DNA of 25,732 bases from a virus. Made by a program: the position numbers and the translations under genes. Position 1 is the first letter of the stretch; each line of letters starts with the position of its first letter. This document shows positions 1 through 6,401 of the stretch, in pieces. The stretch is taken from IMG/VR virus record IMGVR_UViG_3300030085_001886, positions 1 to 25,732 of that record. One strand, written 5' to 3'. The notes under the pieces were generated by a model, which saw nothing but the letters and a program-made list of their open reading frames with translations, searched no databases and was not told the origin of the DNA.

Positions 1-1635
1 AATTTGCCTTATCTGCGACATGCGTTCCTGTAGTTGATCTAAAGGAACGTCTATTTTCATAACACCGCCTTCAGGAAATTTATAAGTATTATCCAAAATT
101 TTACCAGGTCTGACTAAAGTAAACTCTCCGCCCTCAGCCATGGCTTTCATAAGACTACCTGAATTAGATGCCAAAAGAGCAAAATCAGCTAACTTATCAC
201 CTGTTGCATCAATCTTAACATCTGCTAATCCTTTTAACGCATCAGTAAATCTTTTTATCGCATCGCCCATCTTGTCTAGACTTGTTATTTGTGACGTATC
301 TAAATCTTTTAGTGGGGCTAGTGAATCAACTATAGCCTGAAATGTATTTTGTGTAGAAGTCTTACCATCACCTTCAAAATCTTTTCCAGTTAAAAATGAC
401 CAAAGCTTTTTGGCAGCTTTAATTGTACCCTCAATTGTATTGAACGCTAAATTGCCTGCCAACATAGATATTATCGCAGGACCTAAACCTGCGAGTGCAG
501 TGACCTTTGTAAGTAAACCTGGGTCAATATCGTTTAGTTGTCTTAAACCACCGCCGATATTAGTCATCATTGTTTTAAAGCCTGAACCATCGATTCCAAC
601 AAATGCAGCTAAGTCACCAATGCCTGCAATACCAGCAAAGAATGCACCAATACCAACGCCTATAGCTGCCATACCTACAGCAGCCTTACCGGTAACTGTT
701 GGTGGGAACAAAGCAGCTAGTGCGCCACCCGCGCCCATAGCTGCACCAACTGCAGCTAAATCTCTACCAGAAAAAGCTCCTAATCCTTCGGCAACATTCG
801 TCATCATGTTCTTTAGTCTTGTGCCGTCAGTGTCCATATAAGACATTGCTTTGTCTGAAGCTGCAAGACCAGCAAAGAAGCCACCTATTCCTAAGCCTAT
901 CGCAGTCAGACCAACTGCAGCGACACCTGCAACTTTTAGTCCTCCTACTGCAGCAAAAAGCGCTGAACCAGAAATAAGTCCACCGAGAACTAAGAGTTCT
1001 CTATCACCAAAAGCTTTCAGGCCCTCAGCAACATTTTTCATCATGTTCTTTATTTTATTACCGTCAGCATCTAAGTATTTCATGCCAGCGTCACCAGCAG
1101 CTAAGCCAGCAAAAAATCCTCCAATACCTATACCAATGGCACCTAGACCTACAACTATGTCACCACCGCCTAGTCCTGGCATGGCAACAAATAGTGCAGA
1201 ACCGGCGAGTAGTGCTCCAAGTGCTAAGAGCTCTCTATCACCGAAAGCTTTTAGACCATCAGCTAGGTTAATCATTAATTTTTTAAGATTATCACCCGAT
1301 CCAAATTTATTCATGATAGCGTCTGCACCGGCCAATCCAGTAAAGAATGCTCCAAGGCCTGCACCTACTGCACCAAGACCTATGCCTCCTCCAGCCAACA
1401 TGCCACCTAAGCCACCGAAGTTCATAGTGTTACCACTTGCAACACTCGTATTTTTAGCAGGTGCAGAAGCTTTAGCCTTCTGCTTGCTTTCTCTTTTATC
1501 CTCGAGATCGTCAAGGTTTTTACCTAAGAAGCGTTTAGTCAAAAGCACGTTCAGCGCGTGAAGTTCTTCCTTCATCGCTACTGTATCTTCGTTATTAGCG
1601 TTTAGTGTATCAATTACATCTCTTAGTTCTGCCAT
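1..1635 (-). CDS. Probable tail tape-measure protein (partial, C-terminus beyond the left edge)
   Basis: The reading frame is open from an ATG at 1635 to base 1, so 545 residues are visible and no stop is reached. A purine-rich ribosome site (GGAAG, AAGAAG) precedes the ATG. After a charged N-terminus of about 60 residues (MAELRDVIDTLNANNED, then Lys/Ala-rich), the protein is Gly/Ala-rich and hydrophobic. It carries four repeats of 77-79 residues beginning at residues 95, 172, 251 and 330. Each starts with G[AG]FF.G[LI]A and continues with a KNMM.N.AEGL helix. Repeated, partly membrane-like segments suit a tape measure, which sets tail length and leaves the tube during DNA ejection. Position is the main support: it directly follows the gp26/gp51-like two-frame chaperone unit and a tube protein, as lambda H follows V and G/GT. 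I cannot show homology to T4 gp29 itself. Another internal tail or membrane-active structural protein is the alternative. Confidence 0.6.
   Translation of the reverse strand, partial: MAELRDVIDTLNANNEDTVAMKEELHALNVLLTKRFLGKNLDDLEDKRESKQKAKASAPAKNTSVASGNTMNFGGLGGMLAGGGIGLGAVGAGLGAFFTGLAGADAIMNKFGSGDNLKKLMINLADGLKAFGDRELLALGALLAGSALFVAMPGLGGGDIVVGLGAIGIGIGGFFAGLAAGDAGMKYLDADGNKIKNMMKNVAEGLKAFGDRELLVLGGLISGSALFAAVGGLKVAGVAAVGLTAIGLGIGGFFAGLAASDKAMSYMDTDGTRLKNMMTNVAEGLGAFSGRDLAAVGAAMGAGGALAALFPPTVTGKAAVGMAAIGVGIGAFFAGIAGIGDLAAFVGIDGSGFKTMMTNIGGGLRQLNDIDPGLLTKVTALAGLGPAIISMLAGNLAFNTIEGTIKAAKKLWSFLTGKDFEGDGKTSTQNTFQAIVDSLAPLKDLDTSQITSLDKMGDAIKRFTDALKGLADVKIDATGDKLADFALLASNSGSLMKAMAEGGEFTLVRPGKILDNTYKFPEGGVMKIDVPLDQLQERMSQIRQI
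430..1353 (-). repeat. Four tandem 77-79-residue protein repeats in the putative tape measure
   Basis: Unit starts, read on the minus strand, are at 1353, 1122, 885 and 648, giving periods of 231, 237 and 237 bases. Shared landmarks are G[AG]FFAGLA at the start, K[NK][LM]M.N.A[ED]GL about 24 residues in, AFGDRELL.LG in the first two units, and a hydrophobic Gly/Ile run at the end. The fourth unit is the most diverged. Identity is clear at protein level and moderate at DNA level, so these look like old duplications under selection. Confidence 0.85.
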
Positions 1636-1641
1636 AACTTC

Positions 1642-1797
1642 TTATCTTCCTTGATTATACTTCTGTTCTTCTTCTTTTATAAAATCAATAAGCATACTTA
1701 CATAAACTTCTTTTTCCCAAGGTATCATCATGTCTATCTCATTAAGTGAATATTTATGATGTTGCATAAGATCAAAGTTTGTTTTATAGTGCACCAT
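1642..1797 (-). CDS. gp51-like short frame, probably the -1 frameshift extension of gp26
   Basis: This frame of 51 residues runs from an ATG at 1797 to a TAA at 1644-1642. It includes the blocks HYKTNFDLMQHHKYSLNEID and MMIPWEKEVYVSMLIDFIKE. In the same frame it stays open a further nine codons upstream, to the slippery site at the end of gp26. No Shine-Dalgarno sequence precedes the ATG at 1797, unlike most neighbours, which argues against independent initiation. T4 has gene 51 immediately after gene 26, and gp51 is known as a baseplate-hub assembly factor. The IPWE-type motif and Glu/Lys-rich end resemble the second-frame domain of tail-assembly chaperones. I infer that it is made mainly as a gp26-gp51 fusion of about 295 residues, loading the tape measure encoded next, seven bases downstream. 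Confidence 0.75.
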   Translation of the reverse strand: MVHYKTNFDLMQHHKYSLNEIDMMIPWEKEVYVSMLIDFIKEEEQKYNQGR

Positions 1798-1819
1798 CAG
1801 ATTCGAATGAGATAGACAT
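1730..1819 (-). promoter_or_regulatory. Inverted repeat, candidate frameshift-stimulating RNA stem
   Basis: On the minus strand ATGTCTATCTCATT (1819-1806) is perfectly complementary to AATGAGATAGACAT (1743-1730), making a 14-bp stem around a 62-base loop. Within the loop three further 4-bp pairings line up in order (GAAT/ATTC, GATG/CATC, TGCA/TGCA), so a long interrupted hairpin is possible. The stem starts four bases 3' of the slippery heptamer, where a frameshift stimulator belongs. Confidence 0.7.
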
Positions 1820-1820
1820 A

Positions 1821-2528
1821 TTAGAAAAAACTTTGCATGCCCTCCAATGTAATTTCATTATCTTTACCACATGATTCACATTTAAAACTTACTTTATGAC
1901 GCAGTGTAGGAATGTTTTCCATAAACTCACGTATCTTACCAAACTGTTCAGAACTCATCGATTCTATAAATTCTTCAAACTCTTTGTAGTTTACTTCAGA
2001 CATATCAATTCTTTCGTCTGCAGTAACGACCGCAGCGATCGATTCATATATCAGACCAAAGATTCTATCCATAGCACTATCACCGGTCACTTTTTCATTC
2101 GATGCAATATCTAAATAAGTAGGCTGTTTCATTTCAACAGATACTTTGTCACTTAGCTTTACATTCTTAGGTAATGGATTACCGTCGATTTTTATATCTT
2201 CTAAGTTAATAGCCGTTTCATTCTCATGTTCACAGTGTTTACAAATTAAATTCACATTTGTGTTTTCACCAATTGATTTAGATCGTATCTTTATAAACAA
2301 GTATTCAACATCATATGATGTCAAAGACTTAGGATCTACGTTATCGTATACGCATGATACTACTGTGTCTAAAATAGATCCTGCAATTTGCTTTGGATCT
2401 TGTGATTCCATAGCAATCAGAAGAATCTTTTCTTCTTTGACCACAAATGGTCTGAATGTAATTTCATTTTGTGTTGATGGTATTGTTGCCTGATACTTAG
2501 GCATTTCATTCAATTTTGGCAGTGCCAT
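1821..2528 (-). CDS. 26: T4 gp26-like baseplate hub / tail assembly protein
   Basis: This 235-residue protein begins MALPKLNEMPKYQATIPST and has the charged-hydrophobic pattern VVKEEKILLIAMES typical of the T4 gp26 (T4_baseplate) family. Two CxxC pairs, Cys96/Cys99 and Cys217/Cys220, could form a zinc knuckle. In T4, gp26 is classed as a baseplate-hub assembly component, and it is thought to act like the tail-assembly chaperones of other phages. The start is preceded by AGGAG. The gene follows the tube-like protein after nine bases and ends GMQSFF at a slippery TTTTTTC, so a share of ribosomes probably continues into the gp51-like frame. Family assignment is fairly secure; the chaperone role is inferred from context. 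Confidence 0.85.
   Translation of the reverse strand: MALPKLNEMPKYQATIPSTQNEITFRPFVVKEEKILLIAMESQDPKQIAGSILDTVVSCVYDNVDPKSLTSYDVEYLFIKIRSKSIGENTNVNLICKHCEHENETAINLEDIKIDGNPLPKNVKLSDKVSVEMKQPTYLDIASNEKVTGDSAMDRIFGLIYESIAAVVTADERIDMSEVNYKEFEEFIESMSSEQFGKIREFMENIPTLRHKVSFKCESCGKDNEITLEGMQSFF
1824..1830 (-). promoter_or_regulatory. Slippery heptamer for programmed -1 frameshifting (T TTT TTC)
   Basis: The last sense codons of gp26 read AGT TTT TTC and then TAA. This gives the heptamer T TTT TTC in the correct phase for tandem -1 slippage of two Phe tRNAs. After slippage the next codons are CTA, ATA and TGT, and the frame stays open for 60 codons to 1642. The slip is directly before the zero-frame stop, as is common for such sites, and a 14-bp stem can form four bases downstream. 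Confidence 0.78.
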
Positions 2529-2537
2529 TATTTACTC

Positions 2538-3230
2538 CTATAAAAAGCTTGTCAAATCACCTAGTCCGCCGGTTATACCTGCAGATGCTGAGATCCATCC
2601 TTGTCCACTAGAAACTCTTTCCCAATTTGTATAAGAAAGTTGTACTGTAGCTTGCACTAATCCGTCTAGATCGTTAGTTAGTTCGATTGCTTGTATTGTT
2701 GTTGGGTATGCGTCTATTAATCTTACAGAATAAACAGAACCGGTGCCAAGGCCTATGTTTACTCTAATTGGTCCAGAACCAATTCCAATATTCTTAATTG
2801 GTTTTCTTAATTGATGTATCTTCACATCTTTAGCATAATCTTTCTTGTAGTTAGCGATACCTCCGGCCTCATTAAGAGTTTGTTTTCTCCACTCATCAAA
2901 GTATTTCCTTGTTCCATAATCATTGAGTAAGTAAAAAGAAAGTGTTACATCATCTACTGCGTAGCCATACGCTACTTTTTGGAACTCCATACCTATACGT
3001 CTTTCAGTAGAAAGTATTTGTTTACCAGGTAACGTAGCTGCAGCACAAAGAATATTTAAGTCACCACCTCCAGATCCTAATCCTACTCCACTTGTTAATA
3101 ACGTAGTCAGCTGACCCAAAAATCCAGTCGTACCAGAAAAAGTTGTAGGTAATTCTACTAGAAATTGATTTGAACGTGCAAACCCAAGTTTAGACGATGC
3201 GAGTGATTTAAGTTGATCTATACTACTCAT
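2538..3230 (-). CDS. Tail-tube-fold protein (gp19/gp54-like)
   Basis: The protein has 230 residues. Its start (GFARSNQFLVELPTTF), the segment CAAATLPGKQ, the block VDDVTLSFYLLNDYGTRKYF and the late TIQAIELTNDLDGLVQATVQ match the tail-tube fold shared by T4 gp19, gp54 and the tube domain of gp48. At 230 residues it is longer than gp19 (163) and shorter than gp54 (320), so it may be the tube initiator gp54 or a second tube protein. It overlaps the stop of the upstream gene by four bases and has its own AAGGAA ribosome site. Lying directly before the gp26/gp51 chaperone pair, it matches the major tube position of the lambda-type tail module. The main gp19 tube gene may lie elsewhere with the sheath gene. 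Confidence 0.75.
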   Translation of the reverse strand: MSSIDQLKSLASSKLGFARSNQFLVELPTTFSGTTGFLGQLTTLLTSGVGLGSGGGDLNILCAAATLPGKQILSTERRIGMEFQKVAYGYAVDDVTLSFYLLNDYGTRKYFDEWRKQTLNEAGGIANYKKDYAKDVKIHQLRKPIKNIGIGSGPIRVNIGLGTGSVYSVRLIDAYPTTIQAIELTNDLDGLVQATVQLSYTNWERVSSGQGWISASAGITGGLGDLTSFL

Positions 3231-3817
3231 ATTGCTTTCCTTGAATCTGTATATACAGTGCTCTTATTTGCTTTCTCAAACTGTGCTGTTGGTAAGAATG
3301 TAGCAATCTCCCATTCAGGTGCCTGCACTCTGGCAAGTCTTGATCTTACATGTCGTGTAAGATAGTGTTTTAAACACGGCTTAAAAAATTTCATTTTACT
3401 GGATGATTGTAAAAGCTTTAAAGTTACATCAAATTTTGTTGTTTCATCATACTTATCATTGTTTGTTATATCTAATAAAGCATCTAAAAATTTTGCCCTT
3501 AAAACGTTTGGCAAATAATGTAAGTTCAATCCATAAAATCCACCAGGCGCCGGTTTAACTATTATAGCTAAGGGAAACCTGTCGTAGTAAGGTAATGTAT
3601 CTTTATGTTTTGGATCATAGAAGAACATATTCATAGAGCCAATCAATGGATTCTGCCTGTTTACGAGTTTTACTTGATCATCTTTTAATAGTTCTTGTCT
3701 ATTGATTCTACCCATCGCTTGTGCTTTTTTACGAAACCAATTTTGTGCTTCTTTTGTACGTGGGTTTATACCAGCACGAAAAGCTTCAAACTCTAACTTT
3801 TGAAATAGATTAGACAT
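3227..3817 (-). CDS. Conserved T4-like phage structural protein, function not assigned
   Basis: The protein has 196 residues and no signal peptide or membrane segment. Recognisable stretches are NPLIGSMNMFFYDPKHKDTL, YYDRFPLAIIVKP, FYGLNLHYLP and KPCLKHYLTRHVRSRLAR. I recall this pattern from marine T4-like myoviruses, where it is a small virion-associated or packaging-related protein, but I cannot name its T4 counterpart with confidence. It sits between gp4 and the tube-like gene, so a role in head completion, neck or tail assembly is plausible. Its start codon lies exactly five bases after a late-promoter octamer and has no Shine-Dalgarno sequence. Its last four bases overlap the next gene. 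Confidence 0.7.
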   Translation of the reverse strand: MSNLFQKLEFEAFRAGINPRTKEAQNWFRKKAQAMGRINRQELLKDDQVKLVNRQNPLIGSMNMFFYDPKHKDTLPYYDRFPLAIIVKPAPGGFYGLNLHYLPNVLRAKFLDALLDITNNDKYDETTKFDVTLKLLQSSSKMKFFKPCLKHYLTRHVRSRLARVQAPEWEIATFLPTAQFEKANKSTVYTDSRKAI

Positions 3818-3822
3818 ACAAG

Positions 3823-3830
3823 TATTTATA
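3823..3830 (-). promoter_or_regulatory. T4-type late promoter TATAAATA for the gene starting at 3817
   Basis: A perfect octamer on the minus strand (plus-strand TATTTATA) lies in the 13-base gap between gp4 and the next gene. With T4 geometry (octamer ending at -6) transcription would begin at 3817, the A of the ATG. Confidence 0.7.
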
Positions 3831-4325
3831 TCATTTTTTACGCTTTTTGCGGAAAGGCTTTAAAGGTGCTAAAGGTTTTAACTTACCTTTTTGTTCTTTC
3901 ATGATTCCCATACTTTTTAACGTGTTCTCTGTCCATATCTGAAAGTCCCATCCTCTGTCCTTAGCATACTTGGTCGCTGCTTCCCACTTATTCATATTCT
4001 TTACATATGTTAATGCTTCACCAATATATCTTTTAGATTTGTCTGGTTTCTTTGGTGGTGTTGTTTCTTTATCGGGTTTTATTTCTACTAAGATTGTCTT
4101 GCCGTCGTTAAATGTTATTTTCAAATCAACGAAATATCTGTGCATCTTCTTATCTATTTCCCAAAGATAAGGCACTACTGTTTCTTCTGAACTCCAATGT
4201 TTTACATTTGGATTGTTATCGCACCACATAAAGCAAAGCTTTTCCCAGTGTGATCGGTATATCACTTTGCTAGGATCACCTCTGTACTTATTTGTGTTTG
4301 GTTTATACTTTCCAGAATACGGCAT
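3831..4325 (-). CDS. 4: gp4-like head-completion protein with nuclease fold
   Basis: The protein has 164 residues and starts MPYSGKYKPNTNKYRGDPSK, very close to the known start of T4 gp4 (also called gp50/gp4 head completion). A PD-(D/E)XK/TnsA-like nuclease core is visible: Glu28 in HWEK, Asp67 in HRYFVDL, and Glu81-Ile-Lys83 in VEIKP. The C-terminus is very basic (KGKLKPLAPLKPFRKKRKK), suiting DNA contact at the packaged head vertex. In T4, gp4 acts after DNA packaging so that tails can attach. The gene is first of the minus-strand run, reached by the late promoter at 4355-4362. Only a weak GAAAAA precedes its ATG. Confidence 0.9.
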   Translation of the reverse strand: MPYSGKYKPNTNKYRGDPSKVIYRSHWEKLCFMWCDNNPNVKHWSSEETVVPYLWEIDKKMHRYFVDLKITFNDGKTILVEIKPDKETTPPKKPDKSKRYIGEALTYVKNMNKWEAATKYAKDRGWDFQIWTENTLKSMGIMKEQKGKLKPLAPLKPFRKKRKK

Positions 4326-4332
4326 TTTTCGT

Positions 4333-4340
4333 TATAAATA
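4333..4340 (+). promoter_or_regulatory. T4-type late promoter TATAAATA, rightward, for gp48 and the baseplate run
   Basis: A perfect octamer followed by an expected start near 4346, then AGGAG at 4363-4367 and the gp48 ATG at 4372. Late promoters of this form are read by the phage sigma factor gp55, which should be encoded elsewhere in the genome. Confidence 0.82.
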
Positions 4341-4354
4341 GTTTCAGATATTTT

Positions 4355-4362
4355 TATTTATA
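4355..4362 (-). promoter_or_regulatory. T4-type late promoter TATAAATA, leftward, for gp4 and the minus-strand run
   Basis: A perfect octamer (plus-strand TATTTATA) ends 30 bases before the gp4 ATG. Start of transcription is expected near 4349, giving a leader of about 24 bases. It faces the rightward promoter at 4333-4340. Confidence 0.8.
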
Positions 4363-4371
4363 GGAGTCAGC

Positions 4372-5646
4372 ATGGCACGCGATCGCAGTAGTGATATGAT
4401 GTCAGCAAGAAATTTTGCTAGGTCACCTCAAGGACAAGGTATTACGAAAGCTAACTTTTCACAAGCAGATACTGTAAAGCTATTATCTAAAGCTGTATCT
4501 GTGCCACGTGGAGGTGTTACTTCTGGAGCAGGTATGGCTAAAGGTAGGAGTGAGATTCTTTCATACCCAACCAACGATGTAAATAATTATCCAGCCAGGA
4601 TGAGATTCACTGTACATAAAATAAAATCATATCAAGTCGATGCTAAAGCAACTCAAAATATGTTTGATAAAGCTTTAAAAAAACTTAATGCTGCTGCCAA
4701 AGACACAGCTGAATTTATAGAAAGTTTCGATGGTCGCAAAAATAGAGAGGGTACTGGAAGTGGATTTGATGGCGTGGATGATTTTGGAAATAATCCTAAC
4801 CCAGACACTGCAGTAGTAGGTGGTGATACTAAAAAACTTGGTTTATCACCTGGTGCACTTGGAGGACGTATAGCAGAATCTGAGTTTCAAATAGATGCAG
4901 CTGCCGGGTCTGTTGCTCAAAAAGCTACTAATCTAAAAACATTTAGAAGTCCAGAGGCACCAATTATATACTTACACTTGCCACCTGGTCTTGTTTATCA
5001 AGATGGTGTCAACTATAATCCAGTAGATATAGGTCCCGGCGGTTTAACTGCACTTGGAGTTGCTAACAACGGTGGTGCTTTATTGAGTGCATTGAACCAA
5101 GCAGTTTTCAGTGGTATAACAAACATGTTTGATCTTGTAACAGGTGCTTTAGAACAAGAGGCTGCGCAGGTAGCAGCTGCTAGAGCTGTGAATAGATTTG
5201 TACCGGGCCAAGGAGCAAAAGCTGCACTACAAACTGCTACGCAAACAGGAATAAACACTGGGACACGCGCTATATTTGATAGACCTAACATACGTAATTT
5301 TACTTTTCAATTTAAACTAATTGCAACTTCTGCTCCTGAGGCTTTACAGATTGAAAAAATAATAAGATCTTTTAGAAGTGAACTGTATCCAGAATCAATT
5401 GATATTGGAGGTGGCTTGCCTATAGGTTATAAATTTCCAAACATTTTTAAGATAGATTTTAATTTTAATAATGGTTCTTTAAAAGTTCCAAAAATACTCT
5501 TATGCTATTTAAGAGATATGACTACTACGGTCAACGGAACTGCTGCTGTGTTTCATTATGATGGACAACCATCTGAAATCGATTTGACATTAATATTCCA
5601 AGAGTACAGAGCATTGAGCAGACAAGATGTAGAGGCAGGTTTCTAA
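4372..5646 (+). CDS. 48: gp48-like baseplate tail-tube cap protein
   Basis: This 424-residue protein matches T4 gp48 (364 aa) best in its C-terminal half. Landmarks are APIIYLHLPPGLVYQDGVNY, IRNFTFQFKLIATSAPEA, the block IIRSFRSELYPE, YKFPNIFKIDFNF, VPKILLCYLRD and IDLTLIFQEYRALSRQDV. gp48 caps the baseplate hub and starts tube polymerisation together with gp54. The first 180 residues are Ala/Gly/Ser-rich with possible coiled segments and look like a lineage-specific extension. The start is supported by AGGAG five bases upstream and the late promoter at 4333. The stop overlaps the next start (TAATG). Confidence 0.9.
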   Translation: MARDRSSDMMSARNFARSPQGQGITKANFSQADTVKLLSKAVSVPRGGVTSGAGMAKGRSEILSYPTNDVNNYPARMRFTVHKIKSYQVDAKATQNMFDKALKKLNAAAKDTAEFIESFDGRKNREGTGSGFDGVDDFGNNPNPDTAVVGGDTKKLGLSPGALGGRIAESEFQIDAAAGSVAQKATNLKTFRSPEAPIIYLHLPPGLVYQDGVNYNPVDIGPGGLTALGVANNGGALLSALNQAVFSGITNMFDLVTGALEQEAAQVAAARAVNRFVPGQGAKAALQTATQTGINTGTRAIFDRPNIRNFTFQFKLIATSAPEALQIEKIIRSFRSELYPESIDIGGGLPIGYKFPNIFKIDFNFNNGSLKVPKILLCYLRDMTTTVNGTAAVFHYDGQPSEIDLTLIFQEYRALSRQDVEAGF

Positions 5647-6401
5647 TGGACTACTTCAGACACTTTCCTAAAATACCATATGTGTTTGGCAACTTAAGTG
5701 AAATAGGTGGCCAGAGAGTTACATCAGAAATATTTCAAAACATTTCTGCTAATATCGATATATTTGAATCATTAAAAAATAATTCTTCATTCTATACTCT
5801 ATACAATGTGCAAGATGGTGATAGGCCTGATCAAACTTCTTCTTACTTATATGGTGTTCCAACTTATCATTGGACATTTGCTTTAATGAATGATAAGATA
5901 AAAGAGCGAGGTTGGCCTCTATCAAACAGTGAAATAGAAAAAAAAGTAAAAGTCGATTTTCCACATACTTTTATCAACACAAGAAACTCATTAACTGGTG
6001 TCATGTTGCCAGGAGAAACTGTGGAAGGTTTACAATCCGGTGCTAGAGGAATTGTGCTACGTAGACACTTAGATCTTGGCAATATCATCGTAGATAAAAA
6101 GACAACTGCAAATTTTATAGCAGGGGAAGTAGTACGTAACGTAACACAGATTGCAGGTGTGACAGGTGAGGTCATAATTAATTCAACAGGTGACGAGCAT
6201 TTAGCGTCACATCACTATATAGATGGTGATGGAGAAAGAGTTGATATAGATCCAGAATCTGGACCTGGTGCACTTCTTACGGAAGTAACTCATATTGATA
6301 GATACTTCGAAGATAATGAAGACTTAAGATTAATTAGAGTTATAAGACAAGAAAACATAGAAGAAATTAACGCAATATTCAAGCAAGCAATTGATACCTA
6401 A
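5646..6401 (+). CDS. 53: gp53-like baseplate wedge protein
   Basis: The protein has 251 residues against 196 in T4. The N-terminal half has the gp53 pattern: YFRHFPKIPYVFG, a middle YTLYNVQDGDRPDQTSSYLY, then YHWTFALMNDKIKERGWPLS, the conserved strip of the wedge protein that links wedges in the dome. After residue 121 comes a beta-rich insert (GETVEGLQSGARG ... AGEVVRN) that T4 gp53 lacks and that resembles segments in gp8 and the DUF4815-type protein downstream. The C-terminus (YFEDNEDLRLIRVIRQENIE) is typical of the family. Translation is coupled to gp48 and gp27 by TAATG overlaps. Confidence 0.88.
   Translation: MDYFRHFPKIPYVFGNLSEIGGQRVTSEIFQNISANIDIFESLKNNSSFYTLYNVQDGDRPDQTSSYLYGVPTYHWTFALMNDKIKERGWPLSNSEIEKKVKVDFPHTFINTRNSLTGVMLPGETVEGLQSGARGIVLRRHLDLGNIIVDKKTTANFIAGEVVRNVTQIAGVTGEVIINSTGDEHLASHHYIDGDGERVDIDPESGPGALLTEVTHIDRYFEDNEDLRLIRVIRQENIEEINAIFKQAIDT

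Noticed and set aside
410-1561. Two long Pro/Ala-rich plus-strand frames
   Set aside because: They are the antisense of the Gly/Ala-rich repeat protein; their composition mirrors its codons and they lack ribosome sites.
1786-1819. ATG at 1819 just after the gp26 stop as an alternative start for the gp51-like frame
   Set aside because: It opens only an 11-codon frame ending at a TAA and is not in the gp51 frame.
5428-5436. TATAAATT and TATAAATG octamers inside genes (also near 6776, 9395, 9574, 22810) as late promoters
   Set aside because: Each misses the last base of the octamer, lies within coding sequence and is not placed before a gene start.
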